From: Charina bottae
Taxonomy: Eukaryota > Chordata > Lepidosauria > Squamata > Charinaidae
Direction of reading: 5' to 3'
NCBI GenBank assembly: GCA_023362775.1
Contig: JALMGJ010000029.1
Coordinates: 4,389,268 to 4,453,267, forward strand
DNA: 64,000 nt
Part shown: piece by piece, positions 34,620-46,066 of the stretch
Numbering within the stretch: position 1 is the first letter of the stretch
Layout of the letters: every line of letters starts with the position of its first letter
Made by a program: the position numbers and the translations under genes
Notes under the pieces: generated by a model
What the model was told of the DNA's origin: nothing
The model's input: only the letters and a program-made list of their open reading frames with translations
Databases searched by the model: none

Positions 34620-34653
<34 letters not shown>

Positions 34654-34880
34654 AAATGAATGTCAAATTGCAAAACCAATATATAAAGGAAGGGTGAATA
34701 GACTGAGAGGAACTGATGAGATCTTCAAAGGAGAGCATTGTGAAGTTTAAAGAGCAAAATACAATGTATCAAATGGTGTATACTTGGAAGAAGGATGATT
34801 TGTTAGGGTTGAAAACTGTGGAGAAGCACATAGTATTGTGTTGGTATAAATTAGATTTAGCTATATTTTGCTGTATTTTC
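34015..34880 (+). pseudogene. Decayed LINE reverse-transcriptase fragment
   Basis: Short stretches in shifting frames look like the end of a non-LTR RT: GLKMNVSKTKLAVLDDKNEG (about 34030-34100) and [15 protein letters not shown] (about 34485-34530), the latter running straight into a GGAT microsatellite. Clade unknown; many stops. Confidence 0.5.
34525..34655. repeat. (GGAT)n, (GCATGGAT)n and (TGAT)n microsatellites
   Basis: GGAT about 34525-34585, GCATGGAT variants to 34620, TGAT about 34621-34654. Confidence 0.97.
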
Positions 34881-36728
34881 TTATCTTAGCCTTTGTTTTT
34901 TTTTTCATCTTATTATTTCTTACTTATTATTTTCTTGCTTTGCATAATGTGGCTTACCCCAGGAAAGAATAGTATGATGGGTATGTGCATGTAAATGGAA
35001 AATGATGCTATTTGTACCATCCCATCTGGAACTACTACTGGTACTTTCATTCTGGAAAATGAATAATTGAGCCATTGAGACAGAGGAAGGGAAAGGCAAG
35101 GAGAACAGCAGGTCTAAGAATAACTATTATCTATTATAATCTGATGGAGACCTCATGGTTGAAGACAGAATACATCCAAGTATTATATCCTAGGGGGAAA
35201 AAAGGGTGTCAATCACCTTCTTTCCTTCTTCCCTTCTTCCCTTCCAGAGGTGTATCTCTCACATCTGTTGGAAATATAGAGAGACATACCTTGGCTACTC
35301 TAGCAAAGCAATTTGCAATTCTTATGTTCCTCTGACTGTTTAAACTACCTTTGATTTACAAGTTGCAAATCTACAGGGAAAAAATTCCTTTTTTTCTTTG
35401 AATTATGAAACTGCACAGTTTGTTCAAATAGCTTTAAATAATTTTACACTGCAGATGTAAGCAGGTATCATGGAAAAAATCTGCAAGAGAATTCACAAAG
35501 GATTCTTTTATCCACAGACAACTGTTTTCTTAAAATATGGAGCAAGGCTCTGAAAAGTCTGGACAAATATTTTTTCTGATTGAGACCCTTCCATGTGAGA
35601 AGTCCAGTCATTGTTTAATTTTGCAGATGAGGTCATTTGGAGTCCTGTTTTCCTTAAAATTCAAACTGATGTCATTGAAGAAACAAGTCAAGGCAGCAGG
35701 CTTTTAAGAGTTTGCTGGTGTCACCTCAAACAATTAAGGAGACTACAAATGTATGAGGTGCAATAAAGCTGAATGTGACAACTGTAAAGAAAAACTACTT
35801 TCTTTTCAAAGCCAGGAAGGGTTTTCATGCTTTATTTTGAGGAAGACAACATTCTCATTTATCAAAGTTTGCTCTAAAAGTTCCTGAGTATTGTTTTAGA
35901 TATGGTGCTCTGTCCGAGTCATGCTGCCAGCCCTACAATTAGTCATTAGTAAGGCAACTGATCTTGATATTTAGAGGGGCCAGCAGTGACAGCCTCCTTT
36001 GAATGAATCAGGTGTTCTCCTCTATTGGAAGATAGATCAACATCTATATAGCACAAGGTGGAGGAACCAAGATTTCTTGGGATGCTCCTACTTAGCCAAT
36101 TCTCAGTCACTGTGTGCATAACAGACATGTGTGTGCTAGCCATCTGAATGGACAACACCATTCCATTAGATAGTTCAAATCAATTTGCAACTGATCTGCA
36201 ATTTGATAAGGACATGCACCTAATCTGAAAGTGTGATTTGACCTGTTGAATTGAATTGATCTGTTTCAAAGTTTCAGTGTGATAAATCTTTGAACTGATG
36301 TGAAGACACCTAGTTCTATTAGTCATATCGAATCCATTTAGCATTTCAAACTTGAATGATTCAGTCACATCTCCTATAAATCAAACTTTCAAAGTGAAGC
36401 TTTGTACAATCCTATGCCTCTTTCCTCAGCCCTGGAAAGAGGGAATGCTAAATCAACCTGTCTCTCTGCCATGCAAGCTGTCATGAAAAGAGGACAGACT
36501 GAGCTTGAAAAAAAATCCTCTGTCAAAGCCAACTCTTTCTCCGCCACAGTTAAGGAATAGTACAATCTCTTCTGTTTAAAAAAAAAGGAGGGGAAGGATT
36601 TGGCCCTTACAAAGCTCAATAAAAGGGACAGTTTGCCAAACTAAATTTTCATTACGGATGAAGAACGAGAACTCTGTAGAGGTAATGCCTTTCCTTCTCT
36701 TGCATCCTTTGATGGGCTCTATATTATG
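34881..36728. other. No gene recognised
   Basis: Unique-looking DNA without recognisable repeats or frames with a known domain. Confidence 0.45.
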
Positions 36729-36729
36729 G

Positions 36730-37066
36730 GTGCTAGGGGCGTGGTGGCTCAGCGGGTAAGACGCCAGGCTTGTTGATTGGAAGATCGCAAGTTCGGAGGT
36801 TCGAATCCCTAGCCCCGTGTGACGGAGTGAGCTCCCATTCTCGCCCAGCTCTTGCCAACCTAGAAATTTGAAAGCATGCAAATGCAAGTAGATGAATAGG
36901 TACCACTTTGGTGGGTAGGTAACAGCGTTCCGCATGCATCATGCCAGCCACATGACCGTGGAAGCGTCTTCGGACAACGCTGGCTCTTCGGCTAACAAAC
37001 GGAGATGAGCACCGGCCCCTAGAGTTGGACACGACTGAACAAATGTGTGGGGAGAACCTTTACCTT
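36730..37066 (+). mobile_element. Full-length tRNA-derived SINE
   Basis: A box GTGGCTCAGCGGGTAAGACG and B box GGTTCGAATCC; tail CTTTACCTTTA. TSD TATATTATGG at about 36720-36729 and 37067 onward (one base uncertain on the left). Confidence 0.93.
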
Positions 37067-37077
37067 TATATTATGGA

Positions 37078-38270
37078 CAGCTGATTTCTTCAGTATGAAT
37101 CCTAGAGCTGGTCTCAGCCTTGCTCTCTTCATTGATTTCTGCCTGCTCTTTGCTTTTGGGCTGGGAAGAGTCCAGTCTCTAGAGATGATCCTCTGGACAA
37201 TTCTAGCACATGGGAAAGCATAAGGGTGGAGTCTTACCCTATACTGGAAACCATTCATACTAATCTCAAGAAAATCACAACCGAAATATGTATGTCACAC
37301 ATCCTGTATTTGGTGATATTATGCCCTGGCAGAGAAGACAGGAGAAGATCTGAGGAAGACCATTATGGAACATATTATTCTGTTCTCCTCCATGCATGTC
37401 TTCTGCAAATGGAAAAGTTAACAGGACCATGATTCTGGGCCCCCAGTATTGTTATGACTCTACAGCCCTCAGGATAGAGCAAGGATACAGAATAACGTGA
37501 TTCAGAATGTTTCTTTTGAACTTTTATTATTTTTCTCATACTATTTGATGAGGCAGTAATCATGGCTTTGAACATTTCCCCCCAAGAGCATTTGGGAAAA
37601 TGCTCACAAATGGGGTGTGAGGTTCTTGCACCTCCCTTAATATTTAGAGCCCCACGGAAGACCCTAAAGAAAGCAAATCTGTGGGTTGTGTTCAATGTGC
37701 TGAGTACAAGGGATGCAAATCTTCTGACGACCCAGAGCGTTAATACTGTTTAGATTAACAATTATACTAAACCAGCATGATGACACAATGTGGGCACCAT
37801 CAGTGTACAATAAAATCCATTTTTTCAGGAAAAAGATCCCATTGGATGACAGTGAAAGGCATGTTGTTAACCGTTGGTAATTATAAATATTCATACCAAA
37901 GATTTATTAAAGAAATTATGAGATTAAGCCCAGGCAAAGTTCCTTCCCCTGCCCTTCCCATTGTTTGACATTTTAACAGAGATGAAAGGAAATGGGAAAT
38001 GTAATCCTATTTGGTTTATTTTGGGCACTGATCTCCCAGAGGCTCATAGAATTTATGCAATAAAAAAATCAATGCAGAGTTAACAGAAACATTAAGATCG
38101 TTTCACTAGTAAGTGAAATTAATAGTTAACAAAACAAAGAATATTGTAATAATAATTTTGAGTCATTCCACTCATTCCAATAACTGTTTCCTCACATCCC
38201 GAAAGATTACAAGACTGAGGTATGTTGCATATATACTGTATATATGTATACTGTTCTTGATAAATGAAAA
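37078..38270. other. No gene recognised
   Basis: Two frames of about 100 codons (for example 37375-37695 minus) have no known motif. Confidence 0.45.
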
Positions 38271-38277
38271 TAAAATA

Positions 38278-38775
38278 AAATAGTTAAGAGCAGAGACATC
38301 ACACTGACAACAAAGGTCTGCATAGTTAAAGCAATGGTATTCCCTGTAGTAACCTATGGCTGCGAGAGCTGGACCATAAGGAAGGCTGAGCGAAGGAAGA
38401 TAGATGCTTTTGAACTGTGGTGTTGGAGGAAAATTCTGAGAGTGCCTTGGACTGCAAGAAGATCAAACCAGTCCATACTCCAGGAAATAAAGCCAGACTG
38501 CTCACTTGAGGGAATGATATTAAAGGCAAAACTGAAGTACTTTGGCCACATAATGAGAAGACAGGGTACCCTGGAGAAGAAGCTGATGCTAGGGAAAGTG
38601 GAGGGCAAAAGGAAGAGGGGCCGACCAAGGGCAAGATGGATGGCTGATATTCTGGAGGTGACGGACTCGACCTTGGGGGAGCTGGGGGTGGCGACGGCCG
38701 ACAGGTAGCTCTGGCGTGGGCTGGTCCACGAAGTCATGAAGAGTTGGAAGCGACTGAACAAATAAACAACAACAA
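38278..38775 (+). mobile_element. RTE-BovB LINE 3' end
   Basis: 5'-truncated BovB. The frame from 38334 reads VVTYGCESWTIRKAERRKID, then FELWCWRKILRVPWTARRSN, KYFGHIMRRQGTLEKKLMLG and GRPRARWMADILEVT. It stops early at about 38708. The 3' end is GAAGCGACTGAACAAATAAA with CAACAACAA, the typical BovB tail. A second copy is at 45688-46066. Confidence 0.94.
38334..38708 (+). pseudogene. BovB reverse transcriptase C-terminus (124 codons)
   Basis: Only the region after the RT catalytic motifs remains. A premature stop (TAG near 38706) cuts the final W-x3-V-H-E-V-like tail, which continues in the DNA to about 38758. Confidence 0.85.
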
Positions 38776-38834
38776 AATATATACTCTATGTGTGTGTGTG
38801 TACACACAGTATATATTTTGTTGTTGTTTATTTG
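38759..38834. repeat. Perfect 27-bp inverted repeat around a GT/AC spacer
   Basis: Left arm 38759-38785 (the BovB tail itself) and right arm 38808-38834 are exact inverse complements. The 22-bp spacer is mostly TG repeats. Confidence 0.95.
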
Positions 38835-38861
38835 TACACACACAGACACACACACACACAG

Positions 38862-38938
38862 AAGATTTAGTCCGGTGGGAGGACATGGGCGGTGACAAAT
38901 CTAATGAATAAAATAAATAAATAAAAATAAAAATAAAA
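38862..38938 (+). mobile_element. CR1/L2-clade LINE tail
   Basis: GACATGGGCGGTGACAAATC followed by AATAAAATAAATAAAT: the 3' end only. Confidence 0.6.
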
Positions 38939-38939
38939 A

Positions 38940-39578
38940 ATTCCCTTCTCACCCTTATGGGTGGTATACTGTATGTCTTCCTCAACCTCGGGTCCTCTAC
39001 CAGAGGCCTGGGAGTTTGAGGGTTCTGTGCAGTATCTTAGCTGTTCCTAGCACTGCACTCTTCTGGACAGAGAGCTCTGATGTTGCTCCTGGGATCTGTT
39101 GGAGCCACTCTCCCAGCTTAGGAGCCACAGTCCCAATTGCCCGTACCACCACTGGGACCACTTTGGCCTCCACTTTTCACATCCTCTCTAGTTCCTCCTT
39201 CAGGCCCTGGTACTTCTCCAGCTTCTCATACTCCTTCTTCCTGATGTTGCTGTCACTTGGCACCACTACATCTATCACCACCGCCGACTTCTGGTCCTTG
39301 TCTACTACCACAATGTCTGGTTGATTGGCCAGTACCTGCCTGTCTGTCTGGATCTGGAAATCCCACAGAATCTTAGCCCTATATTCTCCACAACCTTTTG
39401 TGGAATCTCCCATCTGGACTTTGTAGGGTCTAGCTCATACACTGTGCAGATGTTCCTGTACACAATGCCAGCTACTTGGTTGTGCTGTGCAGTGTATGCT
39501 GTTCCTGCCTGCATCTTACACCTGCCACTATGTGTTGGACTGTCTCTGAGGCCTCTCTGCAAAGTCTGCACCTTGAGT

Positions 39579-39590
<12 letters not shown>
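38940..39590 (-). mobile_element. R4/Dong-type LINE 3' end with restriction-like endonuclease
   Basis: Minus-strand fragment. The frames at 39177-39413 and 39305-39931 together give a region with AYTAQHNQVAGIVYRNIC, then ILWDFQIQTDRQVLANQPDI and VVVDKDQKSAVVIDVVVPSD. The PD...VVIDV block is the PD-(D/E)xK restriction-like endonuclease of the R4/Dong clade, near the C-terminus. The 3' UTR runs down to GGGTGAGAAGGGAATTTTTT at about 38940. The coding part has frameshifts near 39400. Confidence 0.82.
39177..39413 (-). pseudogene. R4/Dong endonuclease-domain fragment
   Basis: 78 codons with LANQPDIVVVDKDQKSAVVI and, downstream, the KKEYEKLEKYQGLKEELERM helix that follows the endonuclease core. 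The reading frame is lost on both sides. Confidence 0.8.

Positions 39591-39618
<28 letters not shown>
39584..39618. repeat. (TG)n microsatellite
   Basis: About sixteen TG units at the broken 5' edge of the R4 fragment. Confidence 0.97.
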
Positions 39619-39619
<1 letters not shown>

Positions 39620-39948
39620 CAAGGAACAAAACGTTGGTTGGTTGGTTGGATAGATAGATATAGATGATATAGATATAGATATAAATATAGATATAGATGA
39701 TATAGATATAGATGATAGAGAGATAGAGATAGAGATAGAGATAGAGATAGAGATAGAGATAGAGATAGAGATAGAGATAGAGATAGAGATAGAGATAGAG
39801 ATAGAGATAGAGATAGAGATAGAGATAGAGATAGAGATAGAGATAGAGATAGAGATAGATCCATCCGATAGAGATAGATCCATCCATCCAACCAACCAAC
39901 CAACCAACCAACCAACCAACCAACCAACCAACGTTTTGTTCCTTGAAA
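39617..39948. repeat. Palindrome with (AGAGAT)n core
   Basis: Outer arms TTTCAAGGAACAAAACGTT (39617-39635) and its exact inverse (39930-39948) continue into GGTT repeats on the left and the complementary AACC repeats on the right. Between them lie AGATAT variants and about 23 AGAGAT hexamers (about 39718-39860). Confidence 0.95.
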
Positions 39949-40217
39949 ATTCAGCTTTAAGGATTTGGATACATTAGAATAGAATAATGACCCCATTGGC
40001 CTAAGTGTGAAGTGCATACTTCATGTACACAGGAGGGTACTTTTAGCAGATTACCTTTGCAGGGAAAGAAATATGGTCTTGGGATTCAGGGTATAGATGA
40101 TAACGTAATGGAAATATTGGTGAGTTTAGGGATAACTTTTTGCAATGCAACATATTCTTCTCTGTACTAAAAAGTAGTTGTGTAATCTGCAAGTTTCAGC
40201 ATGGGAGCAATCTTGTT

Positions 40218-40440
40218 CAATGTTTATTTATTTATTACAAGCATATGGCTGCCCGACCCAAACATGAGACTTTGGGTCACATAGAACAAAGAAACAATCA
40301 GCAGTAACAACCAAAAGAATCAAAATGATACATCATTTAAAAAATGTCCCCAAAGGATTCTAGCCAGCCCTGATCTATCCCTAGATTCTCCATTCTATTC
40401 CTTCTCTGTCTTGGTTTGCTATTTTTTTATTCCTTTCCAT
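40218..40440 (-). mobile_element. Old CR1/L2-clade LINE tail
   Basis: TGTTTATTTATTTATTACAA, then GGCTGCCCGACCCAAACATG / CTTTGGGTCACATAGAACAA, the worn tail module. Confidence 0.6.
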
Positions 40441-41730
40441 CAAGCAAGCATTCTCAGGCCACCAAGCATATTCAGATGTCATTTGTGTGTGTGTGTGTGG
40501 GGGGGGTCCTCTCCCTCTCTATTTTCTTCATAAACTTTGAAAGCTTGCCCACGCCTCCCACTTCTGAGTGATTGAAGTGGTTTCTCAGTCTAAGCTTGGC
40601 ATTTGGAGAAAGTATTGGGACAAATTCTATTGTATTCAGAAAGAGACCCATACTCATTAAAATTGAAGATTAGGATCGTCAAAATTTTGAGAGAGGGGTT
40701 TTAAGGTTACACTGATGTATTTTTGTATGATGTGTGATTCTGAAAAAGCTAGGCAAGGTTGGACCAGATTTACATCAGAGTTGTAGACTGCAATGGAAAG
40801 TAAAAAAAACCAACATTTTGGAAGAAGGCTATGGCAAATCATGTCAACATTACTAAGAAAACTACATGGAGGTGCCTATGTAGTCACCAGACATTGAGTT
40901 CATCTTGAGGGAGATTTTACCTACCCACTAAGATAATTTGTAGTTTCAAGCTCAGGATAAATCCTGGAGCTTCTGTCAAAATCCTGAAAGAGTTTTTGCC
41001 TCATCATAAACCCTACATAAAAATCACAAGTAACGATGAAAACTGATGAGATCCCAAGTTATTAATGACGTATTATTAATAGCGTTCATGTTCAACTTTG
41101 TAACCTAATGAATAAACCTGTTGAAAGCAACCTTGAATTGAGAACTCTCCCCAGATGTCTTTACCTTGTGGCTAGAGGGATGACTTCCTCACATCATTTC
41201 ATATATTGCAGACTGAATAACTGTCTCACGTGTAACCATCCAGTCAAAGGCACCATACTTTACCAACTCCTGATATCTGCTATTAAAGGATTAGAAAATA
41301 GAGGAAAGCCAGGAGAAATATTTAGTCAGACTCAATGACATAAAAGAAGGATGAAGTCTGGCTCATGCAAGAGACTTGGACGTTGTCCTTCGATTTGTAC
41401 TGCCTAAAATTGCTAACACATGTACTGATAACATTAATGATGAGATGCATGACATTGGAAGAAGTGAATCAGACAACTTTTCAAATTCTCCCACTTTGGG
41501 CCCTGCATTGTTGAGATTAACCTTGCTAGATTGCAATTGGATGTCGTTATCAAGCTGCTCTGGGCTTATATTTTCTCCACAAACATACTTAAAATGTATT
41601 CCCCCAGTGGATTTTGCCAGCAAAGCCTTTAGATTTGTTTATGGACAGCTTACTCATATTGCAAGATGGGGGCTATGCAGTGCTTAATAGACACGGATTA
41701 AGGACAAGGACTCAGAGGCATCCATCAGGG
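40441..41730. other. No gene recognised
   Basis: Unique-looking DNA with a short (GT)n at about 40484-40499. Confidence 0.45.
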
Positions 41731-41734
41731 GAGG

Positions 41735-41865
41735 GGGTCAAAAAAGATGGTAATTGTGACCTTGGAATTGAAGCCCTGCCCCCATTTTGTGTGTGTGGTG
41801 GAGCTTTGCAGGGTTACAGCTGCCATCTTGACTTATTTTAATTCCACCACCCCTGTGATGGATTT
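41735..41865. mobile_element. Foldback MITE copy
   Basis: Left arm GTCAAAAAAGATGGTAATTG, right arm GCTGCCATCTTGACTTATTT; shares a CCATCTTGAC core with the other copies. Confidence 0.6.
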
Positions 41866-41869
41866 TGGG

Positions 41870-42425
41870 GAAAACAATATACCTATGCCTTAATGTTTAA
41901 AATGAAATGGCTCAGATCCAAAACCTTTATTTTTTTAAAGCTTATCAGAAGAATATTTGCAAAGGACATGCTGATTTCCACCTGCAGAGAGGTTAGAGAA
42001 AGAACTATATGATGACCAAATTGCAAAACATTCATGAAATGTTTTTTAAAAAGTTTGCCAACTCATTTTTTTAATGCTCATGTTATCTAAGTTTTGCGTT
42101 TTCAGCTCACCAACATTAGCTGCTGAAGACCCTGGGTCATCCTCTCCTTCTCTGTAATGATGTTCAGCCTCATCAAAATGGGTGAGGAATTCTCTGAGGT
42201 CCCATTTCACAAAAGTACCATGAGGAGAGTTGAGTGGCCTTAGAGCTCTACAGTTCTTTGTCTTCTCCATTTGTTTAAGGTTCTAAGTCTGGGGCATCCA
42301 TGTCCATCCATGACTTTCTCTACTTCTTCTTTCTTCCCAACAGTAATAGCATTGGCACGGGTACCAATGACCCAAAGAAGTAGAGGCTCCCTTTTACTGG
42401 ATGTATGCAATCAGAGGTTGGGTGG
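41870..42425. other. No gene recognised
   Basis: Unique-looking DNA. Confidence 0.4.
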
Positions 42426-42435
42426 CCATATATTA

Positions 42436-42721
42436 AAGGTTAAGGTTCCCCCCGCACTTTTGTGCAGTTGTGTCCGACTCTAGGGGCCGGTGCTCATCTC
42501 TGTTTGTTAGCCGAAGAGCCAGCGTTGTCTGAAGACGCTTCCACGGTCATGTGGCCGGCATGACGCACGCAGAACGCTGTTACCTACCCACCAAAGTGGT
42601 ACCTATTCATCTACTTGCATTTGCATGCTTTCAAATTGCTAGGTTGGCAAGAGCTGGGGCGAGTGCGGGAGCTCACTCCGCACGCAGGGCTAGGGATTCG
42701 AACCTCCGAACCTGTGATCTT
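42436..42721 (-). mobile_element. SINE, 5'-truncated within the head
   Basis: Minus strand, from the tail (AAGGTTAAGGTTCCCC) to the inverted B box (GGATTCGAACCTCC) at about 42697-42710. The A box is lost. TSD CCATATATTA at 42426-42435 and 42722-42731. Confidence 0.92.
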
Positions 42722-42840
42722 CCATATATTAGGGCCATATATTAGGCCATATATTATATATTCCATATATTAATATATTCCATATATTATAATAATATAT
42801 ATATATTATAATATATTCCATATATTAGGCCATATATTAG
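42722..42840. repeat. Degenerate (CCATATATTA)n minisatellite
   Basis: Seven copies of CCATATATTA with variable AT spacers. The first is the right TSD of the adjacent SINE. Confidence 0.88.
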
Positions 42841-42847
42841 GGATGCT

Positions 42848-42934
42848 TTAATTTAGATTTCTATTCTGAGCAGATGGTTGGACTTGATGGTCTAAAAGGC
42901 CTCTTCCTACCCTTTTATGATTCTATGATCCCCA
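42848..42934 (+). mobile_element. CR1 3' end of the classical amniote type
   Basis: GATGGTTGGACTTGATGGTC, then CCTCTTCCTACCC and the octamer-like ATGATTCTATGATC. This is the standard CR1 3' UTR and tail. Confidence 0.85.
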
Positions 42935-44538
42935 TTCCTCTGCTTGACAGTTTATCTTGTTAAAAATATCTCATTTAACTAGTGTGAGTTCAACTCCCTA
43001 TGCAGGTTCAATTTCTGACTTCATTCTTGGCTGCATGCACACATGCACACATGCACGCACACACACACACACACACACATGGCAGTTTGCCTCTGCTGTA
43101 ACTCATCTTTTTGGCCTTGGTTTAACATACTTTCTGTATGCAAACACTTAAGCCAAGTTACAGGTTTCTTAAATGTTAAATGGCTTTCTTTCAGGCCAGC
43201 AGCAGCAAACCACCATCAATTTAATGATGGTTATGTTCTCTATGGATTGCATAGTAAACAATCACCAAATGATACATGACACCCTGGCATAAGAACATGT
43301 GATACTCATCAATCCTCGTGATTTTTACTGTGGATTTCCTCCAAACCCAGCACTGAATCACATATCAAATCTGTCTACCGAGGTATTCTCTGATTTCATG
43401 GAGTTTTAGAGAGGGAATCTATGCATGTTTTGGGGGGAACAGATGCGATCTGTGATTTTTGAAGTTCAGTCCAGGCAGACAGACACATAATTTGATGTTC
43501 GCTTGGGAGCGATCCCATTTAAAAATCATAGAAATGCATGGCTGTGCTATTTTTGTTTTTGTCATTGTTCAGTGGATTTCTGTGTTCTTTATTTTATGGG
43601 ACCCACGCCACTTTCTTCAAGTTCAAAAACACCTAATCTAAATCAGTGTGCATACCTTTAACTGACAGCATTCTTCTCTAAAGAGGACACTATCATTAGT
43701 TGTGAGATCTAATAAAGTCAAAAATACATGTTTTTCCTACATATGATTTGGCATATGAAGGGAGAAAGCAGAAATATGGAGTAGACCTTCCATGGTAGAT
43801 CAATCTGTAAAAAAATAAAAAATAAAATAAAAATAAAGGAAAGAGGATCAAGACATTTGCCATGATGTAAACCAGGCGCTATATGTCACTGATTCTCTAA
43901 ACCTATGCAAAAATGCAGAGTTCAAGCAATTCTGGAATCAGAAAAGGAAACCATATTATCTTTCAGTGATTCCTTCTGCCTACATGAAAGCCAATCTCAA
44001 AGTGTCATTGATCCATCTATGAGAAAAAGGAATGATAAAGGAGCAATTTCTGCCTTGTGCCTCAAGAAAGAGAGAGAGACAGAAAAAATGAAGACCTGAT
44101 CACCAGCAATGAATCATGAGGGGCCATGCAAGTTGGGGGGGGGAGCCTTTCCTACATCAACAAGTTGTAGGAAGGAAGACAACTTCCCCCAGCAAAGCTG
44201 TAGTGATACCATCCAATTGGCACTGATAAATGGTTGCCTGAATGACTTTTCTCAGGACCAGAACAGACACTAAATGCTTTCTAACTTTCCCCCCAGTTTT
44301 TCTTTAACTAAAACCAGCTTGCCATACTCTGATTTTCAGCAGAGGAACAGACTAGAGTTATAGCTCAAGTAAAGTTTTGGAATTATTTTAATAAAAAAAA
44401 CTATCTGGGTGAGGGAGGCTACAGAAATAACACAGAAAGAGGAAGGTTTCCTCCAAATATTATTTCTGTATTCAAAGCAACCAAGCCCACTTCATAATAC
44501 ATTTTCCCCCCTTATATGAGTCAGGTAAGCAATATAAT
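42935..44538. other. No gene recognised; a (CA)n microsatellite
   Basis: (CA)n at about 43037-43079, and AAATAAAATAAAAATAAA near 43815-43835. The rest is unique-looking. Confidence 0.45.
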
Positions 44539-44540
44539 AT

Positions 44541-44878
44541 AGGGGGAGTGGTGGCTCAGCAGGTAAGAAGCCAGGCTTGTCGATCGGAAGATCGCAAGTT
44601 CAGAGGTTCGAATCCCTAGTCCCGCGTGATGGAGTGATCTCCCGCACCAGCCCCAGCTCTTGCCAACCTAGCAATTCGAAAGCATGCAAATGCAAGTAGA
44701 TGAATAGAGGTACCACCTCGGTGGGATGGTAACAGCGTTCCGTGCACATCATGCCGGCCACATGACCGCGGAAGCATCTTCGAACAACGCTGGCTCTTCG
44801 GCTAACAAACGGAGATGAGCACCAGCCCCTAGAGTCGGACACGACTGCACAAATGTATGGGGGGATCATTTACCTTTA
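44541..44878 (+). mobile_element. Full-length tRNA-derived SINE
   Basis: A box GTGGCTCAGCAGGTAAGAAG, B box GGTTCGAATCC, tail TTTACCTTTA. More diverged than the copies at 16065 and 61583. Confidence 0.92.
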
Positions 44879-45300
44879 CTATACATGTATTAAGGCTGCC
44901 TGATGCTTTGGATTTGAAGGAAAGAAGGAGCTCCAGAGCATATGTGGCACCTGTCAACAAACTAAAGAGCCCTTTTGTCAGAGTCATGCTGCACTAAGGG
45001 ACAGCAGCTGTGGGAACCAAGGAAAAGAAAGAATTGCTTTAAGAAATGCCTGAGAAGTGCTCTGGGGATTCCCCCACCAGGGACATGACAAGCGGATGAC
45101 TCCCCAATGGTGTTGCAATTCAGGGAGGGCAGGAGGATTGTCATATGATGGTTGCTTTTGTCCCACGACAGCAGCCTTTCTCATCCTTTTGACCCTGGAG
45201 GAACCCTTGAAATATTTTTCAGGCCTCAGGGAACCCTTGCATATTCAGGCTCATATATAGGCCAGAAGTTAAAAAATTATTATATTCATTTCATGGATAA
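44879..45300. other. No gene recognised
   Basis: The stretch GGAACCCTTGAAATATTTTT / CAGGGAACCCTTGCATATTC near 45208-45245 may be part of an old repeat, but I cannot name it. Confidence 0.35.
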
Positions 45301-45301
45301 A

Positions 45302-45440
45302 AGGTAAAGGTTCCCCCCCCCCCCCCGCACATTTGTGCAGTCGTGTCTGACTCTAGGGGCCGGTGCTCATCTCCATTTGTTAGCCGAAGAGCCAGCATTT
45401 TCCGAAGACGCTTCCGTGGTCATGTGGCCGGCATGACGCA
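45302..45440 (-). mobile_element. 5'-truncated SINE
   Basis: The 3' 140 bp on the minus strand with a run of 13 C near 45313-45326, ending at GGCATGACGCAC. Confidence 0.9.
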
Positions 45441-45687
45441 CAACCCTCGTTGCAGCCCTGATTTTGATTTGTACTGAATTTCCAAGGCATATCTGTCAAG
45501 GGAACAGGGAATGGCCTTGAGGGACAGGAGAAAGAGCTGCTACCAAGACATTGGTCAGATAAAAGAGGCCTGAGTCTGGAGCAATAATGTAGCATGAGTA
45601 AATGTCTCACATAGCCCCCTCCCCAGTTCACACGGAGATAAATTGAGGGAGGGGGGAGCACATTCAGACTTACAAGATTCTGTTACT
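45441..45687. other. No gene recognised
   Basis: Short unique stretch. Confidence 0.35.
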
Positions 45688-46066
45688 ATGTTGTTCTTTA
45701 TTCATTCAGTCGCTTCTGACTCTTCATGACTTCATGGACCAGCCCAGGCGAGAGCTTCCTGTTGGCCGTCGCCACCCCCAGCTCCCCCAAGGTCGGGTCC
45801 GTCACCTCCAGAATATCAGCCATCCATGTTGCCCTTGGCCAGCCCCTCTTCCTTTGGCCTTCCACTTTCCCTAGCATCAGCATCTTCTCCAGGGTACCCT
45901 GTCTTCTCATTATGTGGCCAAAGTACTTCAGTTTTGCCTTTAATATCATTCCCTCAAGTGAGCAGTCTGGCTTGATTTCCTGGAGTATGGACTGGTTTGA
46001 TCTTCTTGCAGTCCAAGGCACTCTCAGAATTTTCCTCCAACACCACAGTTCAAAAGCATCTATCTA
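45688..46066 (-). mobile_element. RTE-BovB LINE 3' end, second copy
   Basis: Minus frame 45698-46021 reads VPWTARRSNQSILQEIKPDC with GRPRA-type WPRATWMADILEVT further on, close to the copy at 38334. It runs through to the BovB terminus (HEVMKSQKRLNE and the CAGAAGCGACTGAATGAATA end), so this copy lacks the early stop. Confidence 0.93.
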
